From the NCBI GenBank assembly GCA_036874045.1, contig CM072339.1, positions 5,897,501 through 5,961,500 of the forward strand: a DNA stretch of 64,000 bases. Direction: 5' to 3'. The DNA comes from Cymodocea nodosa. Taxonomy: Eukaryota > Streptophyta > Magnoliopsida > Alismatales > Cymodoceaceae. Under the pieces are notes generated by a model that saw only the letters and a program-made list of their open reading frames with translations, ran no database searches and was not told the origin of the DNA. The translations under genes were made by a program, and so were the position numbers. The number at the start of each line of letters is the position of its first letter. Positions within the stretch are counted from its first letter, which is position 1. Of the stretch, positions 24,481 through 36,900 are shown piece by piece.

Positions 24481-24690
24481 TATAAAAGAAAAATTAAATC
24501 TATATAATTTAATTAAAATTTGAAAAAAAATTTCATATCGTCGAAGCAGCACGATGTATAGATATGTTAAATATGTATGTGTGAGTTACCGTGGAGGCAG
24601 AGCCGAAGCAGCACGCCGCAACCACCACGTGGCACATCACCGCCGGTAGTTTTCTTCCCGTGTGCACTACAGGGCAAAAACGGTCAAGCC
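24481..24690 (+). promoter_or_regulatory. Candidate core promoter and leader of the BTPC gene
   Basis: TATA-like motifs lie at 24,481 (TATAAAAG) and about 24,500 (CTATATAAT), roughly 280-300 bp before the start codon. They sit where the sequence changes from AT-rich to GC-rich. If transcription starts near 24,530, short out-of-frame ATGs at about 24,553-24,576 would precede the main start. A 12-base repeat (CGAAGCAGCACG) occurs at about 24,542 and 24,603. The start site itself cannot be read from sequence. Confidence 0.4.
24625..24633. promoter_or_regulatory. Perfect G-box (CCACGTGGC)
   Basis: The palindromic CACGTG core sits in an extended CCACGTGGC, the preferred site of plant bZIP and some bHLH factors. 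It is about 155 bp upstream of the BTPC start codon. A perfect 8-base palindrome in a GC-rich leader is plausible as a real site, but function is inference. Confidence 0.5.
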
Positions 24691-24757
24691 TCCGCTTCTC
24701 CTCTCTCGCTCTCTCCCTCTCGCTCGCTCTCCCTCTCCCTCTCCCTCTCCCCTCCGG
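24691..24757 (+). promoter_or_regulatory. CT-rich 5' leader tract
   Basis: Nearly pure pyrimidine CTCTCC/CTCTCG repeats end about 25 bp before the start codon. Pyrimidine-rich microsatellites are common in plant 5' leaders. The run also produces artefactual Ser/Leu or Arg/Glu ORFs on both strands. Confidence 0.6.
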
Positions 24758-24782
24758 TGGCCGTGATCGGAAGACAAAGAAG

Positions 24783-24938
24783 ATGACGGACAGCACGGAC
24801 GACATAGCCGAGGAGATCTCCTTCCAGGCCTTCGACGACGACTGCCGCCTCCTCCAAAGCCTCCTCCACGAGGTCCTCCACAACGAGGCCGGCCCCCTCT
24901 TCACCGATGCCTTCGAGCGCCATCGGATCCTCGCCCAG
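24783..24938 (+). CDS. PPC4: BTPC exon 1 (residues 1-52)
   Basis: This exon encodes [12 protein letters not shown] through to [10 protein letters not shown]. The frame stays open upstream to 24,591 but has no in-frame ATG there, so ATG 24,783 is the first usable start and the one that matches the family. It ends CAG|GT in phase 0. The third positions are very GC-rich, unlike the later exons and the AT-rich introns. The GC-rich antisense ORFs here are shadows. Confidence 0.95.
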
Positions 24939-27900
24939 GTTTTCCACACCCTGGCCACTACTATATCACTGCTCTGTTGTGAGTGTGTGTGCGGATAGAG
25001 GCAATGGATAAATCGTAGATGGATTTGCTGAGTGTTTTTTTGGTAGGGGGTGGGAGGGGATAGGAAGAATGGATGAGATTTTAGGTTGTTCCTTTTGTCT
25101 CAAAGTGATGGTTCTCAGAAAAAAGGGTCCAAGGCTCTTTCTTCTTTTATTTTGTTTGCGATGACTCAGGGCTTGGTAGTTAAGATATAGAGCTACCTTC
25201 TGGTATATGTCTAGGTGATCCTTTTGTGATCTGGACATCAGATCTGCAATGTGAGGTGACGATGTGTTCCTTTCTTTTTCCCGTTATTTGTTTGCTCTCT
25301 AGTTCTCTTTGATCTTTCTATGTTGATGGCTTGGGCTTTGATGTGATATATTGCTTATTTTGCGTGTAGAGTGCTGTGAATATGAGGTCGGCTGGGCTCG
25401 TGGATATGGCAGAATTGTTGGAGAAGCAACAGGCGTCCGATATATCCAAGTTGTCTCTCGAGGAGGCATTGAATTTGGTTCGTGCTTTCAGTCATTACCT
25501 CACCTTAATGGGAATTGCAGAAACGCATCACAGGTCATTTTTCTTGTGGAATTACTTAGTTTTGGTTTGATTACATTGCTTCTACTTATAGCTGTAGACG
25601 TATAATTTTCATGTTAATATATTCTCTCAGTTTGTTATATCTATAAGTATGTATTCCTCTAGACCTGTACATGTTGCCAAGACATATTCATTCTTAACCA
25701 AGTGATTCGGGGTTTCTTCTTCTTCTTCTTCTTCTTAACTCATCTCAATTTGTTTCAACTTGGTATTAGAGTTAGATTTTTCCTGGTCACCATGGCATCT
25801 TCCTCAACCACCCTCACTCGAGCGTCTACTTGTGGTCCTCCTTCCTCTCTATTGAACTACAATATTGCTCACCATTTTCCTCAACGCCTCACTTGCACCA
25901 CCTATCTAATGTGGTCTGCTCAATTTCATGATGTACTCTTTGTTCATGATCTCACTCATACCATTGGCTGCACCTCTCCTTCTCCTCTTCTGGTGGCCAA
26001 TCCCAATTCTAACCATTTGGATAAATTTGTTATCAGCTAGATTCGTGCCACCATTGATCCCTCCATTCAAGCCATGCTCACATGTAGCTCCACTACTTTG
26101 GGTGCCTAGCTCAAGCTTGAGAGGCACCTTGCTCCTGTCTCTGAGTTCCACATCTAAACTCTATGTGCACAACTGAGTTCTCTCAAGAAGAAACTTGACA
26201 AGCCTGTTGATGATGGTCTTATTCAAGCCAAGATCATCACTGACAACATGGCAGTGGTTGGATGTTCTATTTTTGATAGTGATTTAACATATCTTATCAC
26301 TGACAACCTTGGGCTGGAGTGCTAGCATTTTGTGCTTCCTTGGCTACCTAGCATGCATGGCTTGGTCCTCCTTGTAATTGAATTGTTAAATCTCTACAAC
26401 ATCATCTTCAACTGTCGTTTGCCTCCTTAACAACATCTACTACTTGTTGAGTCTATTTGCTTGGAAAATATTTCAATCAGACTAGACAATCTATTTTACC
26501 TTTTGAGTTTATACATCTTGATTTATGGGGACTTTCTGTAGTTCCCTTAATCTTGAATTATCATTACTTGCTCACAATTGTGGATGATTACTATCATTTT
26601 TCATAAATATTTCCCATGCACACCAAATCCTTTATTTTCAATGTATTTGTTTAGTTTAAAACATTCATTGAGAAACAATTTAACTTACAATTGAAAGCTA
26701 TTCAAATAAATGGAGGAGATGAGTTTACTTTTTCTTCTTTTGTGAATTTTCTTAAGCTCAACAATATTCATCATCAAATCTCTTACCCATACTCAAAAGG
26801 GTGTTGTGGGAAGGAAACATCGCCATCTCTTATAAATGGCATGATGTCTTTTATTTCAAGCAAGACTACCTTCATCACATTGGCTTTTTGCCTTTCAAAT
26901 GATGACTAATCTCATTTATATTGTTCTCTCTTTTGTGCTTCACTACATTATCACCATATGAAGCTTTCTACCATCGGTATTGAAACTACCATGCTTTATG
27001 TGTTTTTGGTTGTACTTGTTATCCATTGCATTTGGGTCAATAACATAAGCTTCAATTAAAGTCCAAACTATGTATTTTTCTTGGCTATTCTTTTGAACAT
27101 AATGGTTATTGGTGTTACGATGAGAGCATTTGGCAAGTTTTTGTTAGTTGGCACATTACCTTTGATGAGAAGCATTGCCTAGCCTTCACATTTGCTACAT
27201 CTACTGCATATCTTGTTTCCCTTTTCCTTCCCTGTGCTTCTGACATTCTCCCACCATTGTTGCCTATCAATTCAACTCCTACCACCAAATCTGACACTTC
27301 TACTTCAACATTTAATACTTCCATTACTTCTTTGAAATCTTCTACCTCGTTAAATATACCATCACTTGCCTAATTCTTACTCTTGTAGTAGTCTATAACT
27401 AACCTCTACAAGAACTTAGTATTTGTAATACCTTTCTTTAAGGTGATTTGTAACTGTTTACATACATCAACCACTAGGCTTTCATGATCTGTTGCATCCA
27501 AATTATGTTTACTACCTCAGTAAAGCCATCTATCGTCTTAAACAAGCTTTATGAACCTATTTCCAAAAATTGCAACAATTTCTTTTCTCCTATGGCTTCT
27601 TTACCGGCCAATTAGATCCTTCTCTTTTTATTAAACATTAGAATGACCATCTTTTGATTCTTGTATATGTAGATGATATTATTGTTATCGGATTTTCGTC
27701 TAAACTTATTACTTGGTTCATTCATGATCTTTGCTCTTCATTTGATTGCTGACATTTATGACATGGAAATTACACACACCTATCATGCTACTCATATTTC
27801 TCAAGCTTGTTATGTTGTTAACTTGCTTTAGAAGTTCAATACAAACCTCTGCTAGCCCTGCTTCACTTCAATTACCTCTTCTTGTATTTCCTCCACCACT

Positions 27901-30900
27901 AGCAAAATCCAACTCACAATGACCTCTTGCAAGAAAAGTGCATTCTCCATTATGTCAAAGGCACAATTAATCATGGTCTTATCCTTAAATCTATAGTATT
28001 TCCTGATTTTCTTCCTCCATTCCATCTCTTCAACTTGTTGCTTACAATGATGCTGTTTAGGCTAGCAATTTGTTTGATTGATGATCCACCTTTGGTGCTT
28101 GCATCTTCCTAAATTGTAATCTACTTTCATGGATTGCTAAAAAAAACCCTTTGTTTCCCTATCCAGTAAAGAATTTGAATATTAGGCACTTGCCAACACT
28201 ATTGTTGAACTTTGTTGGCTTACCTTTCTTCTCTGAGAATCTTGTCTACAGCTACCTCCTCCTATTCTTTATAGCAACAATCTCTCTGCAGTCAAAGTTA
28301 CAAGCAACCCTGTCTTCCACACCAAGATTCGTCACATTGAAGTTGACTATCACTTTGTATGTGAATTAATTGTTCATAGAGCTCTTCAAATCATACACAT
28401 CCCCTTTAATCAACATGTCACCTATGGCTTCATAAAGGCACTTTCCTCTACATGACATAAATGGTTTTGTTCCAAGCTTGGACTTCAGCAAGTTTTGCCA
28501 AGCTTGAGGGGGCATATAGAGGTATAATTTGCCAAGCTTGAGGGGGCATAATTTTTCATTCTTATCCAAGTGATATGAGATTTCTTCCTCAGAGCTCATC
28601 TCCATCTATTTCAACTGTAGCTTTTTTGGTTTAATTACTTTGCTTATATCATTTGAAACTTTTTTATTCCTTTCAAATATATGGATGGCATGGCTGAAGT
28701 TGGAATGCATTATTATCTTTGCAACAGTAGATCTGAAATACTGTGACAGTCTTGTACTTCTTGGCGTTAATAGAAGTACATCCTTTAATTTTGAATGTGC
28801 ATCATATTAATTCATGCATGTGAATGCCTCTTTCTACCAATGACATGATAATATTACACTATTACCTGCTTTGGAAATTTAGGTACTTGTAGCACGAAGC
28901 TATAGTAATATCTTTAAATGAGTAGCTTAATTTTATTTTTGGTTTTAGTTGTATTTTTATAATTTTATCATATATAATTATCAATTACCAATTCAATATT
29001 TTGATTTTGATTCTGTTTTCATTTGTTTCATTTCATGTTAGGGTTCGAAAAACACGCAGTACAATCCAGTTATCAAAATCTTGTGATGACATTTTTGATA
29101 AATTGATACAAAGTGGGATTCCTCCAGAGGAGCTTTATGACACTGTTTGCAAGCAGGTCCTTGCATATGTTTGTTTTTTTGCTAGTTTGCATGTTCCATC
29201 CTCTATGCATTTTGCCAATTAATTTTTTCTATGGATGTTGTAGGTAGTTGAAATTGTTTTAACAGCACATCCTACTCAAATAAATCGACGTACGTTGCAA
29301 TATAAACACATAAGAATAGCGGTAAGTTCCACACACCTAGTGATGATTGCAATTTCTAAGTACTTTCATTTTGGGTATATCCTTCATTCTTGGTGTGCAT
29401 GTGTTGATTTCCATTCTAACCTGGTCAGATGATCTTATAGGATGTGCCAGTTTCTATTCAAAAACATTTTCTTTTCCTTATTATTCATTAGCTTGCTTGA
29501 TAAATTTGAACTAGATTTAAGGTTTAATGAAGTGTATTTATTTTTTCATGGTTATTTTCTGAATGATCAAAGTAATTACCATATACATATGAACCCCTCT
29601 ACGGTGGAATTGTAACATTTTTTTGTGTGGGACAAAATATATCATGCAAATTTCTAATAACATAAGAATTCATAACATTAAGGTGAAACAACTTACACCA
29701 TATTTAGCATACATAACAAAATAAACATCAAAATTAAAGATAATTAAACTTTAGAATACCACTCTATCAATATAAAAAACAAAAATTATTTTCTAGGGGT
29801 TTTAATTGAATTCTTGATTTGTCTTTTGAGTTAAGAATGAAATTGTAGAGATTCATTCAAGAGAGGGAAATGAAAAGGGTTTTATATGGAAGATACACTC
29901 CTTTACAGAATCCATATACCTAAATGCCCAAAAATTCATATTAAGATTTATCAATTCCCCTTAAGTTGGAGCATATAGATTATGCATTCCTAACTGATCA
30001 CATGGTTTCTAGAAGATACTAACATTCAACTCTTTTATAAAGATGTTTGCAACTTGTTGTGATGACCTGGTATAAAGAGTGTTGATTGAGAACTAATTTA
30101 TGAATATAGTGACAATTCACCTCAATGTGCTTATTGTACTCATGAAATATTAGATTACTAACAATGAAGATGACAACTTGACTATCACAATACATATTGA
30201 TAGACATTTCAATCTTTACTCTTAGTTAAAAGTGACTTAAGCCACATCATCTCATTTACTTTATGTCATTAATTGGTATTTTACTTTAGTACTCAACATT
30301 GACTCAATGTTTTGCTTCTTGCTCCATCCATGTGATAGTGTTCCCACCTACATAAGTATAATAGCTAAATGTGAATTTTCTGTCACCTTTATCACCTATG
30401 TAGTTTGAATCTAAGTAAGCTTCAATATGCAAGTGTCTATGTCTAGAATAGACCTATCCTTTGCCTAGATTACCTTTAACAAAGGTAATAACTCTCATGA
30501 CTCCATGTCAATAAATTATTCTAGGCTATGCATAAACTAACTTTGAAGTCCAATTGCATAGAAAATATTAGGGTGAATTAGAAAATATTAACGTGAGTTA
30601 CAATAAGATAAATCAGTTTTCCAATCAATTTTGTAATATCTTCTAACATCTTAGAAGAGATCAAAGGTCATGTCCTAAAACAAAGGCTTCTATTTAATAG
30701 GAGTGTGCTTAGAGTTGCATCCTAATAGCCCAATTTTGTTTAATAAGTTTAGAACATGCTTTCTCTAAAAAACTTAATGTCCAAAAAATACCTTGTTTTT
30801 CTCATATTTTTGCAACAAAATATGGTTCTAGGCACTCTTTTGTCTTTTTGATTCATTTAGATCACTAACTACCCATAGAATATCGTTTTCATATACAACT

Positions 30901-33900
30901 AGTATAACATATCTCAAATAACTCCTTTTAATGAAAACTAAGTGATCCACTACACATTGTTTAAAACCTTATTGCTCCATAACTGAGTTAAACTTATCAA
31001 ATCATGCCACAAACTCTATTTAAGTTTATCTTAGAAGGAGATTAGGAAAAAGTGAAAAGTGCTTTCATTCTAAGACAACATACATATATAGAGTCCAAAT
31101 AAGGTTAAATGGATCCTCCATTTAACATCCCTATACATTCACACTCCCTCTTAAGTTGGAATATATATATTTTTCATTTCAAGCTTGTTACAAAGATAAG
31201 AAAAATTATTATAGCTATGCTCCTTTGTAAAAAGATCAACAATTTCCTCTTTATACAAAGTATAGGGCGTGCAAATAACTCCTTTGATCACCAAATCATG
31301 AACGTAATGATAGTAAACTTCAATATGCTTGGTTCTTTCATAAAAGACTTCATTCTTGGTGGTGTAAATAGCTAACTGATTGTTATAATGCATCTACACA
31401 AGAAGATCAACAGTGATCCAAAGTTCCTCTTGGAGGGACTTGATCCATATTACTTTACATGCAGTTTCTTTCATAGCTTTGTATTCGACTTTAGCACTTG
31501 AGCAGGAAACAATACTCTTCTTTTTGTTGCGCTATATAACAAGATTACCACTGACATATGTACAATAACCAAAGATGGACTTTCTGTCCCTCTTGTTTCC
31601 AACATACCCAGAATTAGAAAAAGCTTCAACTCTAAGATGTCCATTGGCACAATACAGGAGTCCTTTTCCAAGAATTCCTTTAATATAGGCAAGTACTCGT
31701 TGGGCCCCCTTTAAATGAACTTGTCTAGGATCATGCATAAATTGGTTGAGAAGCCCAACAATATAAGCAATGTTTGGTCTAGTGATAGTGAGATATATAA
31801 GTTTACCAATTAATCGTCTGTATTGATTTGCATCCTCTAATGGTGTTGAGTTTGTGATTGAGAAGGGAGGATTAAGCTCGATGGGCATGAATTCTGATTT
31901 TCAACCAAGATAACCTATTTTATCAAGTAGATCTAGAGCATATTTATGCTGAGTTAACATGATTTTTTGTTTGGAGTACATGAATTCAATGCTAAGGTAA
32001 GGCACATTGAAGCTTTTGATGAGATAGATGCTTTAGATGATAGTGCTAAAGTATCGAAGAGGTAGAGGAGCCATTAGATGACAACAATGTAGCCAAGCCA
32101 AAACTAAGTGTGTTTCACACAAGGGTGTAGGTGCCATCACTGCCTTTACATTCCAAACCAATCTTTGCCCTTGTCTGAAGATCCTAAAAGGTGCAATGGA
32201 AGGGAAAGAAGGTTACAAAACATGAAAGTTGGACGGTAATCACACTAATAGAAAGAAGGTTGATAGGTAGTTCAAGTACATAAAAGGTTTAGTCAAGAGA
32301 AATATTAGAAGTGACTTGAACAAACCTTCTACCAAAAACTTTGCAAGTCTGACTATCAATGACAATCACATTGCAAAGATTTGGTAGGTGTTGTATTCGA
32401 TCAAATAAGGAGAGATTGCCTATCATATACTGAGAGGTTCTTGAGTCTACAGTCTAAGAAGTGATGTCTTCCTTAGCTGTCATAGCAGAAGTCATGCCTA
32501 AAGAGTGAGAGACTAGTGTTGTCGTGGCTTGAGTAGAGGTGAATTGTGATTGCATTAGTCTTTCAAGGTCATCCTTGGAAATCTTCACCATTGTAGTATC
32601 ATCAATAGTTGCTATAGATGAAGAAGTCCTGTGTTTATAATAGTTCAGGTTCAAGTAGGTTTGCCAAATTTGTCCATGTATTTTTTAGACTGATGTCTAA
32701 ACTTGCCATAATGTTGATACTTAGGTCTTCCTTTTCCTTCACCTCCTTTTCCATGAGTGTGAAAAGTGGAGGCAACCAAAGTTGTTCCATCAGTAGGAGT
32801 AGGTGTAGTAGGTACAACTGTGGAGATTCGCAGGACTTTGGCAAAAGTTTCTTCTAAATCAAGCATTTAGTCTAGGCCAAGTACTTAACCTTAGATCTGA
32901 GAATTGAGATCAAGGGCTAGACTAGTCAAGAAGGCAGCCACAAGTAGCTCTTCGCGGTAATGCTTAGTCACACTGATGTTAGTGGTGGAAGGTTAGTAGA
33001 GATCTAGTTCTTCAACAATTTCACGAAGGATAGTATAATATTATTGGGGTCTTAGATCCCCCTGTCTAAGGGTGAATAGTCTCTCATATACGTAAAAAGT
33101 TTTGACCACATTTTTCTCATACCCATAAGTTTTTTTTAAAAAGAGTTAAGTCTTGCATGTAGGCCGTATCATAGAAACATTATGAGCAATTGTTGGTTCA
33201 ATATTGGCAAGTAACTAAGAGACAATAGCTGTATCATCTACAAGCCAATCTTCATAGGTTTTAGATTTTTCACTTGAAGGCTCACTAGTTAAGTGACTTA
33301 TTTTCTTATGGGTAAGTATAATCGTCTCAAAGTTTTGTGCCCATAGGATGTAGTTAGAGTCATCTAGTTTTTTTGACACAGGTATAAGATTGCGAATCAG
33401 AAAGTTTCTTTGGAACCAACTCTCTAACCATTGAAAGTTTTGCAAGTAGAGAAGAAGTAGATGTAGCAAAGAGACAAGTTTAGATGCACTCTGTAGTAGG
33501 GCACATAGATGAATCCACCAATTACTAGGCTAGACTTTGCAATGGAAGGACCTAGATCAACATAAAAAGGCAACAAACTAATAGAGGCCCCAACAACTGT
33601 TTGGCAAATAACATGAGAAGGCAACTGCATTGATTGTAGTTACCACACCAGCAAGAGTTGGCACTGTCGTTGAAGAGGTTGACATAGGAACGAGTAGCCT
33701 ATAAGCATGAGACATCCATGACCAGGCTGCAATTTGTGGCCCTCATGAACAGACGATGTGCGACAACCTTCAACTCGATAGTATGAGGGCACCAATTAGA
33801 AGATCAGTCACGTAGATGAAGAGGAAGACTCAATGGCAGCTTTCGACGGAGTTCTCAACGGAAGGAGGTGGAGCTATAGCTAACCGAAGACAACTGTGCT

Positions 33901-36900
33901 GTCTGAAGTGTCAGAAGAAGGGAGGAGAATGAGAGTGGTTTTCACAATATTAACCCTAATAACCTTGCTTTGATACCATCTTAGAAGGAGATTAGGAAAA
34001 AGTGAAAAGTGCTTTCATTCTAAGACAACATACATATATAGGGTCCAAATAAGGTTAAATGGATCTTCTATTTAGCATCCATATACATTCACAGTCTATA
34101 AATAACCTTTTTAAATAAGTAGACAGTGTTCTCCTCCTAAGCAACATACCTTAGAAGTTTTCCATGAAAACTTGTTCTTGAAGATCACCATATAAGAAGG
34201 TATTGTAAACATTCAATTAGCAAAAAAAGAAGCCAAGAATTATTCATAGCAATGGAGTTAATAATATGAATGGAATTAAGATGAACAACTAGGAAGATGT
34301 TTTAACATAATCTATACCATAAGTCTATGTAAACTCATGAGCTATAAGTTGGGCTTTGTGTTGCACCCTATTGCCATTGGATTTACACTTGATGGTAAAC
34401 AACCATCTACAACTAGCAATTAAAGTATCTTTAGGATGAGTCACTAGTTGTCATGTGCCCTTAGCTTCTTATACTTTTATTTCATCATCCATCAAAGCCT
34501 TTCATTGTGAAAGGATTGGTGCTTCATCATAATTTTGAGAAATAGTTTTTGATGATAGGAAAAGGGCAAACTAATAGAAAGTAACACTAAAGGAATTGTA
34601 AGAAATATAATGAGAAATAAGATGTGCAATGGTAGATCTTTTACCTTTACGGTGTGCAATAGGTACATTATAATTTGAGGTGGTAGGACCTACATTTGGT
34701 GGACTTGGCATGGTAGTTGTGGTAGGTGTGATTGTGTGCTATTGGTGTTGATAAACCTACAATTAACATGATTGCTCTAGCAATGCAATGAGTGATTGTT
34801 CCTCTTATAGATAAAGAGGTTGAGTTAATATAGGGAGGTTGTGGTACAAGATCAATGTTAGAAGTAGTGTCAGACCTTCCAAGATAAGGAGTATGCTTTA
34901 AAAAATTTACATCAATCAAAACAAAGTAGTGACATGTTGAAGGATGATAATATCAATACCTTTTTTAAGTTTGAGAATAATTGATGAGTACATATTTAAG
35001 AGAATGAGGAACAAGTTTATTAAGACTCAAATTAAGATCTTTGACAAATGTAGTACAACCAAAAGCCTTGAAAAGAATAGACAATAAATCTTGCTAAGGA
35101 CACAAGTGATGGAAAGGGATTTCACCTTAGAAAGGGAAGATGACAAATAGTTGATGAGAAAGGAAGTAGTAAGTATAACACTAGACCATAAATATTTGGA
35201 TATATACATCTTAATCATGTGGGTGTAAATGACAAGAATAAGATGATAGTATTTTCTTTTAACAATATCATTCTGTTAAAATGTAAGGACATAAGTAGTT
35301 TGGTAAATAATATCATGATTTTCACAAAATTTTTTAACATCCTATTAAATGAGCTCTAAGGCATTATTAGTATGAAAAGTATTAGAATAATAACAAATTT
35401 GTTTATTATTTTATTGAAAAACTTTTGAATGACATTAAAGATATGTTGATGGTCTTTTAAGATATAGACCTAAAAAATTTTAGAAAAATTATCAATAAAG
35501 ACAATATAGTAACAGAAACTAGAAATAAACTACAGATGAGTTAATTTCCAAATATCATAATGAACTAACTATAATAGACTCTCACTAGAAGACAAATCAA
35601 GATTCTTATAGGTAGCCTTAAATTGCTTATCTAAATAACATGACTAACAACTAACAAAACTTATGGTAACCTAAGGAATAACCTCCTAAAGCTTACAAAT
35701 TGAACAATGACTGAGGCCACGATGCCACAAAAGAAAAGATTCACTAGAATTTGCAATCAAAGCTAGTTCATGAGGGATATTATCTCTAGCCAGCACAAAC
35801 TAGGCCAAAAATGTTTGAATTCCATGGGGTTTTCCACTTTGGGGATAAGAGTAAGAAATGTCGCCTTCCACAAAGTATAGCTTTAACTAGATCTTCCCCT
35901 ACAATATCCCAACATTGCTAATAAAATTCTACTATAAATCCGTTTGGACTAGGAGCCTTATCCTTTCCCATAGCAAGGACAGTACTTTTAGTTCCTCTAA
36001 GGTATGTAACAAAGTCCTTTGTTGTCTTCTGTTGATACCACCATAGGAAGAAGGTTCAATAGGTTTTTGTCCCAATCCTCTCTTTCGGACTTCAGTAATC
36101 CAGCATAGAATTCAATGGCTTTGGTTTTGAGCTTTGCAACATCTCCCTCCAAGTTTTTAGGCATCTAAGCATGGTAGTTTGTTTTCTTCTTTGTTTAACA
36201 CCATATGAAAGATTAGGAATTGCAATCACCTTCCTTTAACCACCTATTACAAGCCTTTTGAGCAAAGAATACCATCCTTCTGTTATCATTTTTGATCAAT
36301 TCCTTTCTGTCCTGCTCTAGCTTAGAGTGAGTTTCCATGCCCCAATCATCCTGCAAAGCGTGATAGTGAGTGAATAGCTGCTTGTAGATCTTGCAAACAT
36401 GAGTGATCTTTTGTTCATTCCTGTAAGAGTAGCTTGCAGAGTGTCCCAAACTCTCTTCATAGGTCAGATATGAGATATGCTGTGAGTCATCTGTTCTTCC
36501 ATGCTATTGATAATCCAAGAGATAAAGCACAATTTTTTGCATACCATTGGGTGTAGTTTGCAGCCTTGATGTCAAGAGGATCCTCCAAAATGTGCCAAAA
36601 AGGATTTAAAAGTGTCAAGCCATAACGGATAGTTGTTGGTGTTGAGTTTTACATTGGTAGCAATGAAGTTTTTTGTCCAAAGTCTCTTTAGTAGGCTCCA
36701 TTGATGCAAAGGTACCATGTAGTAGAGGTGTATTGTTACTTAGGGCATTTCACAAACCCTAATAGTGATTGAGGAGTGTTAAAGAGTTTTTCAAGCTTGT
36801 AACAATATGAGAGAAGGTGGCAAAGGCTCCTGCTACTGTTAGGAAAGTTCTGCTGGTAGTAGCAGGTGAAGAACAGGAGCTGTTGGTGGCAATTGATGTG

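Larger units (their letters stand above)
25659..28616 (+). mobile_element. Degenerate copia retrotransposon in intron 2, sense orientation, ~100-bp LTRs
   Basis: The 5' LTR is about 25,659-25,759 and the 3' LTR about 28,515-28,615; they share CATTCTTA.CCAAGTGAT and a CATCTC..T.TTTCAACT end. The primer-binding site TGGTATTAGAG is at 25,761. Gag starts at 25,792 ([20 protein letters not shown]). Then come an integrase remnant ([19 protein letters not shown]; about 26,500-26,800), reverse transcriptase ([10 protein letters not shown], 27,663-27,692) and RNase H ([13 protein letters not shown], about 28,320). Many stops and frameshifts. The interior is much shorter than an intact copia. Confidence 0.85.
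31029..34093 (-). mobile_element. Nested antisense copia with two 115-bp LTRs and imperfect target duplication
   Basis: It sits inside the reverse transcriptase of the outer element. LTRs at 31,029-31,143 and 33,979-34,093 are both 115 bp with 5 differences. Flanks GTTTA (31,024-31,028) and GTCTA (34,094-34,098) are a one-mismatch target duplication. The primer-binding site (TGGTATCAAA on minus) abuts the right LTR. The interior keeps gag ([18 protein letters not shown], 33,469-33,215), a protease-region remnant (about 32,450), the reverse transcriptase C-terminus ([20 protein letters not shown], 31,888-31,532) and RNase H (31,393-31,151). Integrase and most of the polymerase are missing. Confidence 0.88.

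Noticed and set aside
24591..24782. In-frame upstream extension of BTPC exon 1
   Set aside because: The frame is open but has no in-frame ATG, and its product is a Ser/Leu repeat of the CT-rich leader. Homology begins at ATG 24,783.
24533..24958. Antisense open frames over exon 1 (141 and 87 codons)
   Set aside because: Mirror images of GC-rich coding and the CT tract. Arg/Glu-rich low complexity, no family resemblance.
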